Below are positions 17,103-26,459 of a DNA stretch of 64,000 nucleotides, one piece after another. The translations under genes and the position numbers were made by a program. This DNA comes from Flammeovirgaceae bacterium UBA1842 (lineage in GTDB: Bacteria > Bacteroidota > Bacteroidia > Cytophagales > Cyclobacteriaceae): positions 1-64,000 of the forward strand of contig DDIU01000006.1 of NCBI GenBank assembly GCA_002338655.1. Direction: 5' to 3'. How positions within the stretch are numbered: the first letter of the stretch is position 1; each line of letters starts with the position of its first letter. Below the pieces are notes generated by a model, which did no database searches, had not been told where the DNA came from, and saw nothing but the letters and a program-made list of their open reading frames with translations.

Positions 17103-18131
17103 ATGAGCGAGAAAGAACAGAAACTTAAGGCACTTCAATTAACTATAGACAAACTGGAAAAAACATACGGCAAAGGTGCCGTAATGAAACTTAGCGATGA
17201 GAAAGTCGTGGACGTTCCTGCGATTTCCACAGGCTCTTTAGGGTTGGATATTGCACTGGGAATTGGTGGTATTCCACGGGGTAGGGTTATAGAAATATAT
17301 GGACCAGAGTCCTCAGGTAAAACTACATTGTCAATGCACTGTATTGCTGAAGCGCAAAAAGCTGGGGGTCTGGCTGCCTTTATTGATGCAGAGCATGCAT
17401 TTGACAAAGGCTATGCTGAAAAATTAGGTTTAGATACTGAAAACCTCCTCATTTCCCAACCAGATAGTGGTGAACAGGCTCTTGAAATTGCCGAACACCT
17501 TATTCGTTCAGGGGCCATTGATATTATTGTTATAGACTCTGTGGCCGCCTTAGTACCAAAAGGGGAACTGGAAGGCGAAATGGGTGACAGTAAAATGGGA
17601 CTTCAGGCTCGTCTGATGTCACAGGCGCTAAGAAAATTAACTGGTACTATTAATAAAACAGGCTGCTCATGTATTTTCATTAATCAGTTACGTGAAAAGA
17701 TAGGTGTTATGTTTGGTAGCCCTGAAACAACTACTGGCGGTAATGCTTTGAAATTCTACGCCTCTGTTCGACTTGATATTAGAAGGATTGGTCAAATCAA
17801 AGAAGGCAATGGTGATATGACGGGAAATAGAACCCGAGTCAAAGTTGTGAAAAACAAAGTAGCTCCTCCCTTTAAGGTAGTAGAATTTGACATTATGTTT
17901 GGTAAGGGAATCTCAAAAGCAGGAGAAATTGTAGATCTTGGAGTAGAACTTGATATCATTAATAAAGCAGGTTCTTGGTTCTCATATGCTGGCAACAAGC
18001 TTGGACAGGGCAGGGATACCGTAAAAGGCCTTATAGAAGACAATCCAGAATTGATGGAAGAGCTTGAGAAAAAGATCAAAGGAAAGATTACAGGTGATTT
18101 GCTGGATAAGCCGGTTAAAGAAGCGAAGTGA
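17103..18131 (+). CDS. recA: Recombinase RecA
   Basis: RecA forms filaments on single-stranded DNA, performs strand exchange and triggers LexA cleavage where present. The 342-residue protein has Walker A GPESSGKTT at residues 67-75, Walker B IIVIDSVAAL, the L1/L2 DNA-binding loop regions (EGEMGDSKMG; FGSPETTTGGNALKFYAS) and a lysine-rich C-terminus. Divergent from the beta-barrel operon. No LexA-type box could be recognised upstream. Confidence 0.99.
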   Translation: MSEKEQKLKALQLTIDKLEKTYGKGAVMKLSDEKVVDVPAISTGSLGLDIALGIGGIPRGRVIEIYGPESSGKTTLSMHCIAEAQKAGGLAAFIDAEHAFDKGYAEKLGLDTENLLISQPDSGEQALEIAEHLIRSGAIDIIVIDSVAALVPKGELEGEMGDSKMGLQARLMSQALRKLTGTINKTGCSCIFINQLREKIGVMFGSPETTTGGNALKFYASVRLDIRRIGQIKEGNGDMTGNRTRVKVVKNKVAPPFKVVEFDIMFGKGISKAGEIVDLGVELDIINKAGSWFSYAGNKLGQGRDTVKGLIEDNPELMEELEKKIKGKITGDLLDKPVKEAK

Positions 18132-18356
18132 TTTGGTGGTGATTTGTTAATCGTTGATCGTTATTGGTTGTTAGGGTGACTATATAGACTTAAATATAAA
18201 CCTATAGAATTATTATGCTAAAGTATTTTGATGCCAAAGATGATATTTCAATATCTTCCTTATTTAAAAAAATCATTTGCTTAAGATTACATATTAATTT
18301 CAGCACGAGTATTATAAAAAAAAGTCTCTTTAAATAATCACTAATAAAACCTTGAG

Positions 18357-18665
18357 ATGAATAAGAAACCTACGTTTATTTTTTATTTTTTAGTAATTTC
18401 AGTGTATGTCTTACTTTTAATTTGGGTAGATAAAACAGGGTTGATTGGCGTTATTGCAATTTGTTTCGCAACTGTTGCACTTTATTTATTAAGAAACTTT
18501 AACCATCAACTAAACCTAAAAATAGCTATCGCCTATCAGTTCGTATTATGTATTGGCAATATTCTTGTTTTTTACTCTTTATTCGACTCTTTTACAATCG
18601 CAATAGCTATTAGCGCGGCTATTTTCATCCCTACATTTCAACTTGTCAAATCACTTAAAACTTAG
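18357..18665 (+). CDS. Small membrane protein, about four helices
   Basis: A 102-residue hydrophobic protein with about four predicted helices (FIFYFLVISVYVLLLIWVD; VIAICFATVALYLLR; IAIAYQFVLCIGNILVFYSL; IAIAISAAIFIPTF). I do not recognise it. It stands alone between recA and the convergent permease, with 225 bases of featureless DNA before it. It is more AT-rich than its neighbours, so it could be a lineage-specific gene. Confidence 0.55.
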   Translation: MNKKPTFIFYFLVISVYVLLLIWVDKTGLIGVIAICFATVALYLLRNFNHQLNLKIAIAYQFVLCIGNILVFYSLFDSFTIAIAISAAIFIPTFQLVKSLKT

Positions 18666-18828
18666 TATAAACTGCAAAACTAGAAGGCTTGAGTACCAAG
18701 GTATTATTAAACAAAAGTTCTGCCGGTATTTTTAATAGCACGCATTTTAATTTTAGAAGTACTTGTTCAATTTTTGCTGAACAATAAAAGATGGTAACAC
18801 CCATTTGCATGTGAGTATCTTCTTATAA

Positions 18829-20091
18829 TTAACTCCTAATCGCAATTACCGGATCCAACCTTGCAGCGAGTGCTGCCGGCACAATTCCGGAAACGGTGCC
18901 TATTATAGCTGAGACCCCAAGCCCAAGTACAATATTGTTTAAAGTCAAGGAGACTTCCAGTGAGCCCATCGGGATAAAGGTGATGAACAATACCAACACC
19001 AAGCCCCCCAAGCCACCAATAACGCTCAAGAATACAGACTCAAACAGGAATTGAAATAGTATGAAGTAGTTTTTGGCGCCCAATGATTTTTGAATACCAA
19101 TAATCGTTGTCCTTTCCTTAACAGAAACAAACATGATATTGGCAATACCAAATCCACCAACAAGGATGGAGAATCCGCCAATTATCCATCCTGCGATACC
19201 AAATACATCAAATACGCCAGAAAGTACGTTGGCGATGGCCTCTGGTCTGTTGAGTACAAAATTATCTTTTTCTTTAGGCTTTAATCCTCTTCTAGAACGT
19301 AACAACCCCGTTAATTCCCCTTCTAATTCCACTAAACCAACATCTGTTGCTCCACCCTTAACTCCGATTTTAGACCCCAATTCATTCCAAGCTCCAGTTC
19401 CTGTATTATATAATGTTCTAAATGCATCATAAGGGATTATACAATCATTATCCTTGCTTTCGAATCCCAGAAAACTTTCACCCTCTTTTTTTAATGTGCC
19501 TATAACATAGAATTTTTTATTCTTTACTTTAATTTCCTTTCCTACTGGATTTTGATTATTTGGAAATAGAGCTTTGGCCAAATCATACCCTATGATGGCC
19601 ACTGCCCTACCTGATTCAGTTTCCTTTCTTGAAAAATATCTTCCTTCATTTATATCTAACTCAAACAAGTCTTGATAACCAAAACTACCTCCAACCAAAT
19701 TTGTTTCAGAAAAGCTATTACTTTTATTTTTGGCAACTATATCACTGTTCTTTGCATAAATTGCTATAGCCGTTTTATTCTTTAGGTTTTCATCTAAAAT
19801 TTTAAACTCATTATAACTTGGGTTTGGTCGTCTCAAGAAATCCCACCATCTATATTCACCATTAGAATCCGCAATATATGGCCATTTGTCCACGTAGATT
19901 ACCCCAGAGCCCAAAAAATCAAAACTCTGTTTTACATTCTTCTCCAGTGAGTCGACAATGGTAAATACAGAGATAATGGCGAAGATGCCCACGGTAACGC
20001 CCAATAACGACAGAACCGTACGCATAATGTTCATCTTCAATGCATTCCATGCAAATCTGAAACTTTCTAATATTAACCTGAATACTAACAA
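18829..20091 (-). CDS. MacB/FtsX-type ABC transporter permease
   Basis: A 420-residue permease with one N-terminal helix (IMRTVLSLLGVTVGIFAIISV), a periplasmic MacB-type domain of about 230 residues, and three C-terminal helices of the FtsX fold (GFGIANIMFVSVKERTTIIG, then two more). Such proteins work with a separate MacB/LolD-like ATPase in mechanotransmission or efflux. No ATPase gene is adjacent, so it depends on one elsewhere. It diverges from queA. Confidence 0.9.
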   Translation of the reverse strand: MLVFRLILESFRFAWNALKMNIMRTVLSLLGVTVGIFAIISVFTIVDSLEKNVKQSFDFLGSGVIYVDKWPYIADSNGEYRWWDFLRRPNPSYNEFKILDENLKNKTAIAIYAKNSDIVAKNKSNSFSETNLVGGSFGYQDLFELDINEGRYFSRKETESGRAVAIIGYDLAKALFPNNQNPVGKEIKVKNKKFYVIGTLKKEGESFLGFESKDNDCIIPYDAFRTLYNTGTGAWNELGSKIGVKGGATDVGLVELEGELTGLLRSRRGLKPKEKDNFVLNRPEAIANVLSGVFDVFGIAGWIIGGFSILVGGFGIANIMFVSVKERTTIIGIQKSLGAKNYFILFQFLFESVFLSVIGGLGGLVLVLFITFIPMGSLEVSLTLNNIVLGLGVSAIIGTVSGIVPAALAARLDPVIAIRS

Positions 20092-20151
20092 TGTCGTAAT
20101 TATATGCTATAAAGTATTTATTAATAGTATCCCAAATGTCGAGGATATCTT

Positions 20152-20159
20152 TATCTTTG
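20152..20159 (+). promoter_or_regulatory. Candidate -7 element for queA
   Basis: TATCTTTG matches TAnnTTTG. The expected transcript start near 20165 lies downstream of the GTG at 20161, which supports the ATG at 20212 as the true queA start. Confidence 0.5.
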
Positions 20160-20211
20160 CGTGCTAATTTTAAAACTTACTTTAAAATTATTTAATACCG
20201 TAATATTAAAT

Positions 20212-21258
20212 ATGAAATTATCAGAATTCAAGTTTGATTTGCCGACAGGTCTTGTAGCCTTATATCCGGCAGAAAACAGAGATGAGTCCCGGCTCATGGT
20301 TATCCACAGAAAAACCGGTGAAATAGAACACAAAACCTTTAAAGACGTTGTTGATTACTTTGAAGAAGGCGATGTACTCGTAAATAACGATACAATGGTC
20401 TTTCCTGCCCGACTTTATGGAAACAAGGAAAAGACAGGTGCGAAAATCGAAGTTTTCCTTCTTCGTGAACTCAATCCGGAAATGCATCTTTGGGATGTAC
20501 TGGTTGACCCTGCAAGGAAAATAAGGGTTGGCAACAAGCTTTATTTCGGTGACGGACATTTGGTAGCCGAGGTTATTGACAACACAACTTCAAGAGGCCG
20601 TACCATAAGATTTTTGTTTGATGGTACCGATGAGGAGTTTTACAAAACCATAGACGATCTGGGGGAAACTCCACTTCCTAAATATATTAAAAGGGAAGCT
20701 GAACCAGATGACAAAGAGCGTTTTCAAACAATTTATGCCAAACATAAAGGAGCAGTGGCTGCACCGACAGCAGGTCTCCACTTTACCCATCAATTACTGA
20801 AAAGATTTGAGATAAAAGGTGTGGACTTGGCAAGTATTACTTTACACATAGGCTTAGGCACATTCCGTCCGGTGGATGTGGAAGACCTTACCAAGCACAA
20901 GATGGACTCCGAAAATTTCATCGTAGGCGAAGAAACCGTAAAGATTGTAAATCAAGCGATTGACAATAAGAAAAGGGTGTGTGCTGTAGGTACAACTTCT
21001 ATGCGTTCATTGGAATCTGCAGTTTCTGCAAGTGACCGATTAAAGCCAAAAGAAGGCTGGACAGATAAATTTATCTTCCCCCCTTACGAGTTTAAGATAT
21101 GTAATGCCATGATCACCAATTTCCATATGCCTGAGTCCACATTATTTATGATGGCCTGTGCATTTGGCGGATATGATTTGATGAACAAAGCCTATAAACT
21201 GGCTCAAAAAGAAAAGTATAGATTTTTGACTTATGGTGATGCCATGTTGATTATCTAA
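20212..21258 (+). CDS. queA: S-adenosylmethionine:tRNA ribosyltransferase-isomerase
   Basis: QueA transfers and isomerises the ribosyl part of SAM onto preQ1 at position 34 of tRNA to give epoxyqueuosine. From the ATG at 20212 the product has 348 residues, the usual size, and starts in the family manner (KLSEFKFDLP...ALYPAENRDESRLMV). Motifs PLPKYIKREAE, KGAVAAPTAGLHFT and NFHMPESTLFM are diagnostic. The GTG at 20161 would add 17 unsupported residues and precedes the likely transcript start. Confidence 0.97.
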   Translation: MKLSEFKFDLPTGLVALYPAENRDESRLMVIHRKTGEIEHKTFKDVVDYFEEGDVLVNNDTMVFPARLYGNKEKTGAKIEVFLLRELNPEMHLWDVLVDPARKIRVGNKLYFGDGHLVAEVIDNTTSRGRTIRFLFDGTDEEFYKTIDDLGETPLPKYIKREAEPDDKERFQTIYAKHKGAVAAPTAGLHFTHQLLKRFEIKGVDLASITLHIGLGTFRPVDVEDLTKHKMDSENFIVGEETVKIVNQAIDNKKRVCAVGTTSMRSLESAVSASDRLKPKEGWTDKFIFPPYEFKICNAMITNFHMPESTLFMMACAFGGYDLMNKAYKLAQKEKYRFLTYGDAMLII

Positions 21259-21305
21259 TGCAATATTGATAACGAATCACATTCCGTAGTTCTAAATTTC
21301 AATGT

Positions 21306-21352
21306 TCAATATTCGTCATTCTATATTTTTTAACTAGAATGGCGAATATTGA
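21306..21352 (+). terminator. Long hairpin after queA
   Basis: Arms of 18 bases (21306-21323 and 21335-21352) pair with a single G-T wobble around an 11-base loop. It lies 48 bases past queA and is followed by TTGTTTAA. It is probably a terminator or a palindromic intergenic repeat. Confidence 0.6.
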
Positions 21353-21530
21353 TTGTTTAATACCTAAAATTAAACTGAAGGATTCTTTTCAAAAGTCACT
21401 TTACTGTTTACACTGTTGGTGCTTATGGGCTTATTTCCTAAGTTCATGTTTCATTTTAAACTCATTATTCTAGATTATAAATTTGAATGATGAATTTCGA
21501 ATTATAAATATTGAATTTCGAATTCAAACT

Positions 21531-22199
21531 TTGAAAGAATACGCCATAATAGTAGCTGGAGGAAAAGGTACCCGTATGAACAATACCGTACCCAAGCAAT
21601 TCATTGAGCTGTCCGGACTTCCAGTATTGATGCATACTATCAATGCTTTCTTTTCATACTCCCCAAATATTGACCTAATTCTGATATTGCCAAATGATGA
21701 ATTGGAGGTATGGGCAGCACTATGTAAGAAGTACAATTTCAACAAACCATTACAAATAGTGGCTGGGGGTGAAACCCGTTTCCAATCGGTAAGGAATGGT
21801 TTAGCAGCAATCGAAACCAATGACGGGTTGGTGGCCATTCATGATGGAGTAAGGCCATTGGTGAGCAAAGATATTATTGGTGCAAGTTTCAGACTGGCAG
21901 CGGTGCATCAAAGTGCAGTGGCAGCGGTGAGGTTAAAGGAATCAATTAGAATAACAGAAAGAAATGCAACCACCTCAGTTGACCGCTCTTCCTATAGATT
22001 AATCCAAACTCCACAGACTTTTGACCTGAAGTTAATTAAAGATGCTTATAAAATTAAAGAAGAAGCAAGCTTGACAGATGACGCCAGTGTGGCAGAAAGA
22101 GCGGGCTGTAAAATCTCTTTATTCGAAGGGAGTTATTCCAACATTAAAATTACCACTCCCGAAGATCTTGTAATTGCTGAAGCTTTATTAAATAACTGA
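21531..22199 (+). CDS. ispD: 2-C-methyl-D-erythritol 4-phosphate cytidylyltransferase
   Basis: IspD adds CMP to MEP in the non-mevalonate isoprenoid pathway. Motifs AIIVAGGKGTRM (nucleotide binding), VPKQFIEL and AIHDGVRPLV are all present. I place the start at the TTG at 21531 (KEYAIIVAGG), giving 222 residues. A frame open from the TTG at 21483 exists, but its extra 16 residues read through AT-rich repetitive DNA (GAATTTCGAATT twice) and lack family support. The start is therefore uncertain by 16 codons. Confidence 0.93.
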   Translation: MKEYAIIVAGGKGTRMNNTVPKQFIELSGLPVLMHTINAFFSYSPNIDLILILPNDELEVWAALCKKYNFNKPLQIVAGGETRFQSVRNGLAAIETNDGLVAIHDGVRPLVSKDIIGASFRLAAVHQSAVAAVRLKESIRITERNATTSVDRSSYRLIQTPQTFDLKLIKDAYKIKEEASLTDDASVAERAGCKISLFEGSYSNIKITTPEDLVIAEALLNN

Positions 22200-22228
22200 A
22201 AAGCCATTATCAAAAAGACAATGGCTTT
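22200..22228. terminator. Bidirectional terminator, ispD and DUF2795
   Basis: Nine-base stem AAAGCCATT / AATGGCTTT around an 11-base loop, immediately after the ispD stop and 4 bases past the stop of the opposite-strand DUF2795 gene. T-rich on the ispD side. Confidence 0.8.
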
Positions 22229-22231
22229 GTT

Positions 22232-22453
22232 TTAATACTCGTCTTCGTTGAAGAAGAAGTCCTCTTTGGTCGGATAATCCGGCCATATTTCCTCAATGTT
22301 TTCAAAAGGTTGTCCATCGTCTTCAAGTTCCTGTAAGTTTTCAACAACTTCAAGAGGTGCTCCTGTTCTGATTGAGAAGTCAATCAATTCGTCTTTAGAA
22401 GCGGGCCAAGGTGCATCTTCAAGATATGATGCTAGTTCTAGTGTCCAATACAT
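22232..22453 (-). CDS. DUF2795 domain protein
   Basis: A 73-residue, very acidic, cytoplasmic protein that matches DUF2795 (LASYLEDAPWPASKDELIDF and EVVENLQELEDDGQPF). The family is almost invariant across Bacteroidota but has no known function. Its ATG is preceded by a perfect AGGAGG 8 bases upstream, unusual in this phylum. A TACATTTG box lies at 22494-22501, giving a leader of about 36 bases. Confidence 0.93.
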   Translation of the reverse strand: MYWTLELASYLEDAPWPASKDELIDFSIRTGAPLEVVENLQELEDDGQPFENIEEIWPDYPTKEDFFFNEDEY

Positions 22454-22493
22454 AGTTTAGTCCTCCTATGATAATGCTTTTTTAAATTTTGTG

Positions 22494-22501
22494 CAAATGT
22501 A
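22494..22501 (-). promoter_or_regulatory. Candidate -7 element for the DUF2795 gene
   Basis: TACATTTG on the minus strand with a TTTG about 18 bases further up. Together with AGGAGG next to the ATG this makes a plausible strong expression signal. Confidence 0.5.
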
Positions 22502-22877
22502 TAATTTTAAAAGACAAATCAAACTTTATGTCCATTTATTTCAATTGATTCATATTTTAACTTGTTGAAGCAACGTGATGCCTTTTTTAAAAGTTTAATT
22601 TATTCACACTTTTTTTTATAAATATTAGCGGTGTACCGCTAAACTTTAAATAGTACGCCAGGTTTATTTCTTCAATGTTCTAAAGTATCCCCCATTCACC
22701 CATAGGTGGAAGTAACTAAGAATATCCCTTTAGTGTAGCAAAATAGATTTTTAACTAAAGATTTAAAACTCAAAACCCTTGCTTAGGCATCAATTAATAA
22801 ATATAATGTCAACTCTATAAAAGCATTATGAATCAAAAGAATAAATTTGTCAATAGGTAAATATTAACGGTATAATT
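22502..22877. other. Gene-free AT-rich gap before ettA
   Basis: About 375 bases with no open frame that looks coding on either strand. The only structure I see is a palindrome at 22625-22642 (TTAGCGGT, GT, ACCGCTAA). The ettA promoter should lie here but shows no clear consensus match. Confidence 0.6.
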
Positions 22878-24557
22878 ATGAGTGACGAAAAAATCATCTT
22901 TTCAATGGCAGGGGTAAGTAAGGTGTACCCTCCCAACAAAGAAGTTTTAAAGAAAATATATTTATCCTTTTTCTATGGTGCAAAAATAGGCGTATTAGGA
23001 TTAAATGGTTCTGGTAAATCTTCACTGTTAAGAATTATTGCTGGAATTGATAAAGAATATAAAGGTGAGGTGGTGTTTGATGGCTCCTTTACCATAGGGC
23101 TACTGGAACAAGATCCTCAATTGGATAAATCAAAAACAGTAAAAGAAGTGGTAGAAGAAGGTGCACAAGCGACTGTGGCACTATTAAAGGAATTTGAGGA
23201 AATCAACGAAAAATTTGCTGACCCAGATATTCTGGAAAATCCAGATAAGATGGAAAAGCTTATTGAGCGTCAAGGGGAAGTGCAGGAGAAATTGGACCAC
23301 CTCAATGCATGGGAATTGGACAGTAAATTGGAACGTGCTATGGATGCGCTGAGAACGCCTCCCGGAAATGCTAAAATTGAACACCTATCGGGTGGCGAGA
23401 AAAGAAGAGTGGCACTTTGCAGGCTTCTGCTACAAGAACCTGACATCCTGCTATTAGATGAACCGACCAACCACTTGGATGCTGAGTCTGTTCATTGGCT
23501 AGAGCAACATTTGAAACAATATGCAGGGACGGTAATTGCTGTTACGCACGATAGGTACTTCCTTGACAATGTAGCTGGTTGGATATTGGAATTGGACCGG
23601 GGTGAAGGAATACCATGGAAAGGTAATTACTCTTCTTGGTTGGATCAGAAACAAAAACGATTGGCCAAAGAGGAAAAAACCGAATCTAAAAGGCAGAAAA
23701 CATTACAACGGGAATTGGAATGGTCACGGTTGTCACCTAAGGGGAGACATGCCAAGGCCAAGGCTCGTTTAGGTGCTTATGACAAACTGCTATCTCAAGA
23801 AGTTAAAGAGCGCGAAGAGAAATTAGAGCTTTTCATCCCACCAGGGGAGAGATTGGGAGATAAGGTCATTGAGGCCAAAGGCGTTTCAAAATCATTTGGC
23901 GATAAGCTTCTTTATGAAAATTTGGAATTCTCTTTGCCCAAAGCGGGGATTGTTGGTATAATCGGGCCAAATGGTGCGGGTAAAACCACACTTTTCAAAA
24001 TGATCACTGGTCAGCTAAAGCCTGATGCCGGAACATTTGAAGTAGGACCAACGGTGGATATTGCTTATGTAGATCAGGAGCATGACGAACTTGATCCTGA
24101 GGCCACAGTTTGGGAAGCAATATCCGGTGGTAACGAAATCATCATGCTTGGTGGCAAACAAATGAACAGCCGTGCGTATGTGAGCAAGTTTAATTTTAGT
24201 GGATCAGAGCAGCAGAAGAAAGTAAAGGAACTCTCTGGGGGTATGCGAGGAAGACTGCATTTAGCCATAGCACTGAAACAAGGTGCCAACCTTCTTTTGT
24301 TAGATGAACCTACCAATGATTTGGATGTAAACACACTTCGGGCATTGGAAGAAGCATTGGAGAATTTCGGTGGTTGTGCGGTGATTATCTCTCACGATAG
24401 ATGGTTCCTAGATAGGGTTTGTACGCATATATTAGCCTTTGAAGGAGATTCACAGGTAGTTTGGTATGATGGCAACTTCACTGAATACGAAGAAAATAAA
24501 AAGCAGAGACTGGGCGATGAAGCACCTAAAAGAATTAGGTATAAAAAACTAGTCTAG
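22878..24557 (+). CDS. ettA: Energy-dependent translational throttle protein EttA
   Basis: EttA is an ABC-F protein that binds the ribosomal E site and gates entry into elongation according to the ATP/ADP ratio. The 559-residue protein has two ATPase domains: Walker A GLNGSGKSS (41-49), signature LSGGEKRR and Walker B LLLDEPTNHLD; then the P-site-tRNA interaction linker with a basic coiled region (KRQKTLQRELEWSRLSP); then GPNGAGKTT, LSGGMRGR and LLLDEPTNDLD. It ends with IRYKKLV, typical for EttA. asnB follows after 5 bases. Confidence 0.96.
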   Translation: MSDEKIIFSMAGVSKVYPPNKEVLKKIYLSFFYGAKIGVLGLNGSGKSSLLRIIAGIDKEYKGEVVFDGSFTIGLLEQDPQLDKSKTVKEVVEEGAQATVALLKEFEEINEKFADPDILENPDKMEKLIERQGEVQEKLDHLNAWELDSKLERAMDALRTPPGNAKIEHLSGGEKRRVALCRLLLQEPDILLLDEPTNHLDAESVHWLEQHLKQYAGTVIAVTHDRYFLDNVAGWILELDRGEGIPWKGNYSSWLDQKQKRLAKEEKTESKRQKTLQRELEWSRLSPKGRHAKAKARLGAYDKLLSQEVKEREEKLELFIPPGERLGDKVIEAKGVSKSFGDKLLYENLEFSLPKAGIVGIIGPNGAGKTTLFKMITGQLKPDAGTFEVGPTVDIAYVDQEHDELDPEATVWEAISGGNEIIMLGGKQMNSRAYVSKFNFSGSEQQKKVKELSGGMRGRLHLAIALKQGANLLLLDEPTNDLDVNTLRALEEALENFGGCAVIISHDRWFLDRVCTHILAFEGDSQVVWYDGNFTEYEENKKQRLGDEAPKRIRYKKLV

Positions 24558-24562
24558 CCATT

Positions 24563-26458
24563 ATGTGTGGAATAACCGGGATCTATGCCTATAACATGGT
24601 GGGTCGTGTCAGCATGATCAATGTGGCTAACGCAACAGCCGCATTATCAAGCCGGGGTCCTGATTATCAAGACATTTATAATGACCAAACCATAGCCATT
24701 GGCCATAGGAGGTTATCCATTATTGATCCCACCCCAGAAGGTCACCAGCCCATGTGGGATTTGGGAAGGCGATATGGGATAGTTTTTAATGGTGAGATAT
24801 ATAATTATAAATCACTTAAAGCGGAGCTATTAGCCCAAGGAGTAAAATTCCAGTCAGAGACAGATACTGAAGTCCTCCTCAATTTATATATCAAAGAAGG
24901 TAAAGAATGCCTCAATAAACTCAACGGTTTTTTTGCTTTTGCCATTTTCGATCACCAAGAAAAGACGCTTTTTATTGCCAGAGATAGAATGGGCATCAAG
25001 CCGCTCTACTATTTGATCGATGATGACAGGCTGCTTTTTGCATCTGAAATGAAGTCCATTGTACAATATGGAATTGATAAATCAATTGATTTTTCTGCGC
25101 TATATACTTACCTACAGCTCAATTATATACCTGCTCCCAATACGATTTTTAAATCCGTTAAGAAGTTATTGCCAGGGCACTATATTTATGTGACCCCTAA
25201 TGAAATAACTAAAGAGGCCTATTACAAAATTCCATACGACAGGGAAAAAGAAACTGATTTAGATTATGAACAGCAAAAAGCGCAGCTGGAAACATTGTTA
25301 GAGGGATCCGTTCAGAAGCGCCTGGTAGCTGATGTACCCGTAGGCTCCTTTTTGAGTGGTGGTGTTGATTCATCCATAATTGCCACATTGGCTAAAAGGC
25401 ATAAGGAAGATCTTCATACTTTCTCCATTGGTTTTAAGGATGAGGAATTCTTTGACGAAACTGAATACGCCCGTGCTGTTGCCCATAAAATAGGCAGTGA
25501 GCATACGGTATTCTCATTGACCAATAACGACCTGTATGGGCATGTAGGCAATATATTAGATTACATAGATGAGCCTTTTGCCGATTCATCGGCAATAGCC
25601 GTTTATATCCTTTCGAATGAAACCAGAAAACATGCTACTGTGGCTTTAAGTGGAGATGGAGCTGATGAATTGTTTGCTGGGTATAATAAACATGCCGCTT
25701 TTTTAAAGATTATCGAAAACAGTACCGCTGCCCAAGCAGTAAATGTATTGCAGCCCCTTTGGTATCTTCTTCCCAAATCCAGAAATAATGCGCTTACCAA
25801 TAAATTTAGACAGTTGCATCGGTTTAGTAAAGGGATGCGCATGTCAAGTCAAGAACGCTATTGGAGTTGGGCTGGCTATGCCTCTGAAAAAGAAGCGTTT
25901 TCCATGTTGAGCAGTGAAAGTCAGTTAAAACTCGATAGGGAAAAGTATGGCCTTTTGAAAAATAGCCTTCTACAGCATATCCCTACAAATGAGAGTATAA
26001 ATGATCTCCTATATGCTGATATGAATATGGTGTTGCCAGACGACATGCTCACCAAGGTAGATCGAATGAGTATGGCCAATTCCCTGGAAGTGAGGGTGCC
26101 GTTCTTAGATCATGAAATTGTGGAATTCGCTTTTACCTTGCCTACAGAATCAAAAATAAATGGCGATATAAGAAAGCGCATATTACAGGATACCTTCAAA
26201 GACATTCTACCTACAGAACTCTATAATAGACCAAAGAAGGGTTTTGAAGTCCCTTTGTTAAAATGGTTTAGAAACGAGATGCAGCATACCATTAAAAACG
26301 ATCTGCTTTCAGATCAGTTCATTGCCGAACAAGGCATATTTGATGTTAGAATGATTAAAAAATTAAAAAAGAAGCTCTTTTCAGCCAACCCAGGGGACGT
26401 ACATGCGCGCATTTGGGGGCTGATTGTCTTTCAGCATTGGTGGAAAAGGAATATGTGA
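24563..26458 (+). CDS. asnB: Asparagine synthase, glutamine-hydrolysing
   Basis: AsnB converts aspartate, glutamine and ATP to asparagine. The glutaminase domain starts with catalytic Cys2 (MCGITGIY) and includes SSRGPDYQ and FNGEIYNY. The synthetase domain has the pyrophosphate loop SGGVDSS at 265-271. The 631-residue length and C-terminus resemble the group often seen in surface-polysaccharide loci, where members amidate sugars; here it follows ettA instead, so ordinary asparagine synthesis is more likely. Its stop lies one base from that of the converging amidohydrolase gene. Confidence 0.93.
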   Translation: MCGITGIYAYNMVGRVSMINVANATAALSSRGPDYQDIYNDQTIAIGHRRLSIIDPTPEGHQPMWDLGRRYGIVFNGEIYNYKSLKAELLAQGVKFQSETDTEVLLNLYIKEGKECLNKLNGFFAFAIFDHQEKTLFIARDRMGIKPLYYLIDDDRLLFASEMKSIVQYGIDKSIDFSALYTYLQLNYIPAPNTIFKSVKKLLPGHYIYVTPNEITKEAYYKIPYDREKETDLDYEQQKAQLETLLEGSVQKRLVADVPVGSFLSGGVDSSIIATLAKRHKEDLHTFSIGFKDEEFFDETEYARAVAHKIGSEHTVFSLTNNDLYGHVGNILDYIDEPFADSSAIAVYILSNETRKHATVALSGDGADELFAGYNKHAAFLKIIENSTAAQAVNVLQPLWYLLPKSRNNALTNKFRQLHRFSKGMRMSSQERYWSWAGYASEKEAFSMLSSESQLKLDREKYGLLKNSLLQHIPTNESINDLLYADMNMVLPDDMLTKVDRMSMANSLEVRVPFLDHEIVEFAFTLPTESKINGDIRKRILQDTFKDILPTELYNRPKKGFEVPLLKWFRNEMQHTIKNDLLSDQFIAEQGIFDVRMIKKLKKKLFSANPGDVHARIWGLIVFQHWWKRNM

Positions 26459-26459
26459 T

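Noticed and set aside
18764..18786. Inverted repeat TTGTTCA...TGAACAA after the permease stop
   Set aside because: Seven-base arms without a following T tract; too weak to call as terminator.
20161..20211. GTG start for queA adding 17 residues
   Set aside because: It lies upstream of the expected transcript start and the extra residues are not family-like; ATG at 20212 gives the standard length.
22878..24557. Possible antibiotic-resistance ABC-F protein
   Set aside because: The length, the linker and the C-terminal end match EttA, the housekeeping ABC-F member, not the resistance group.
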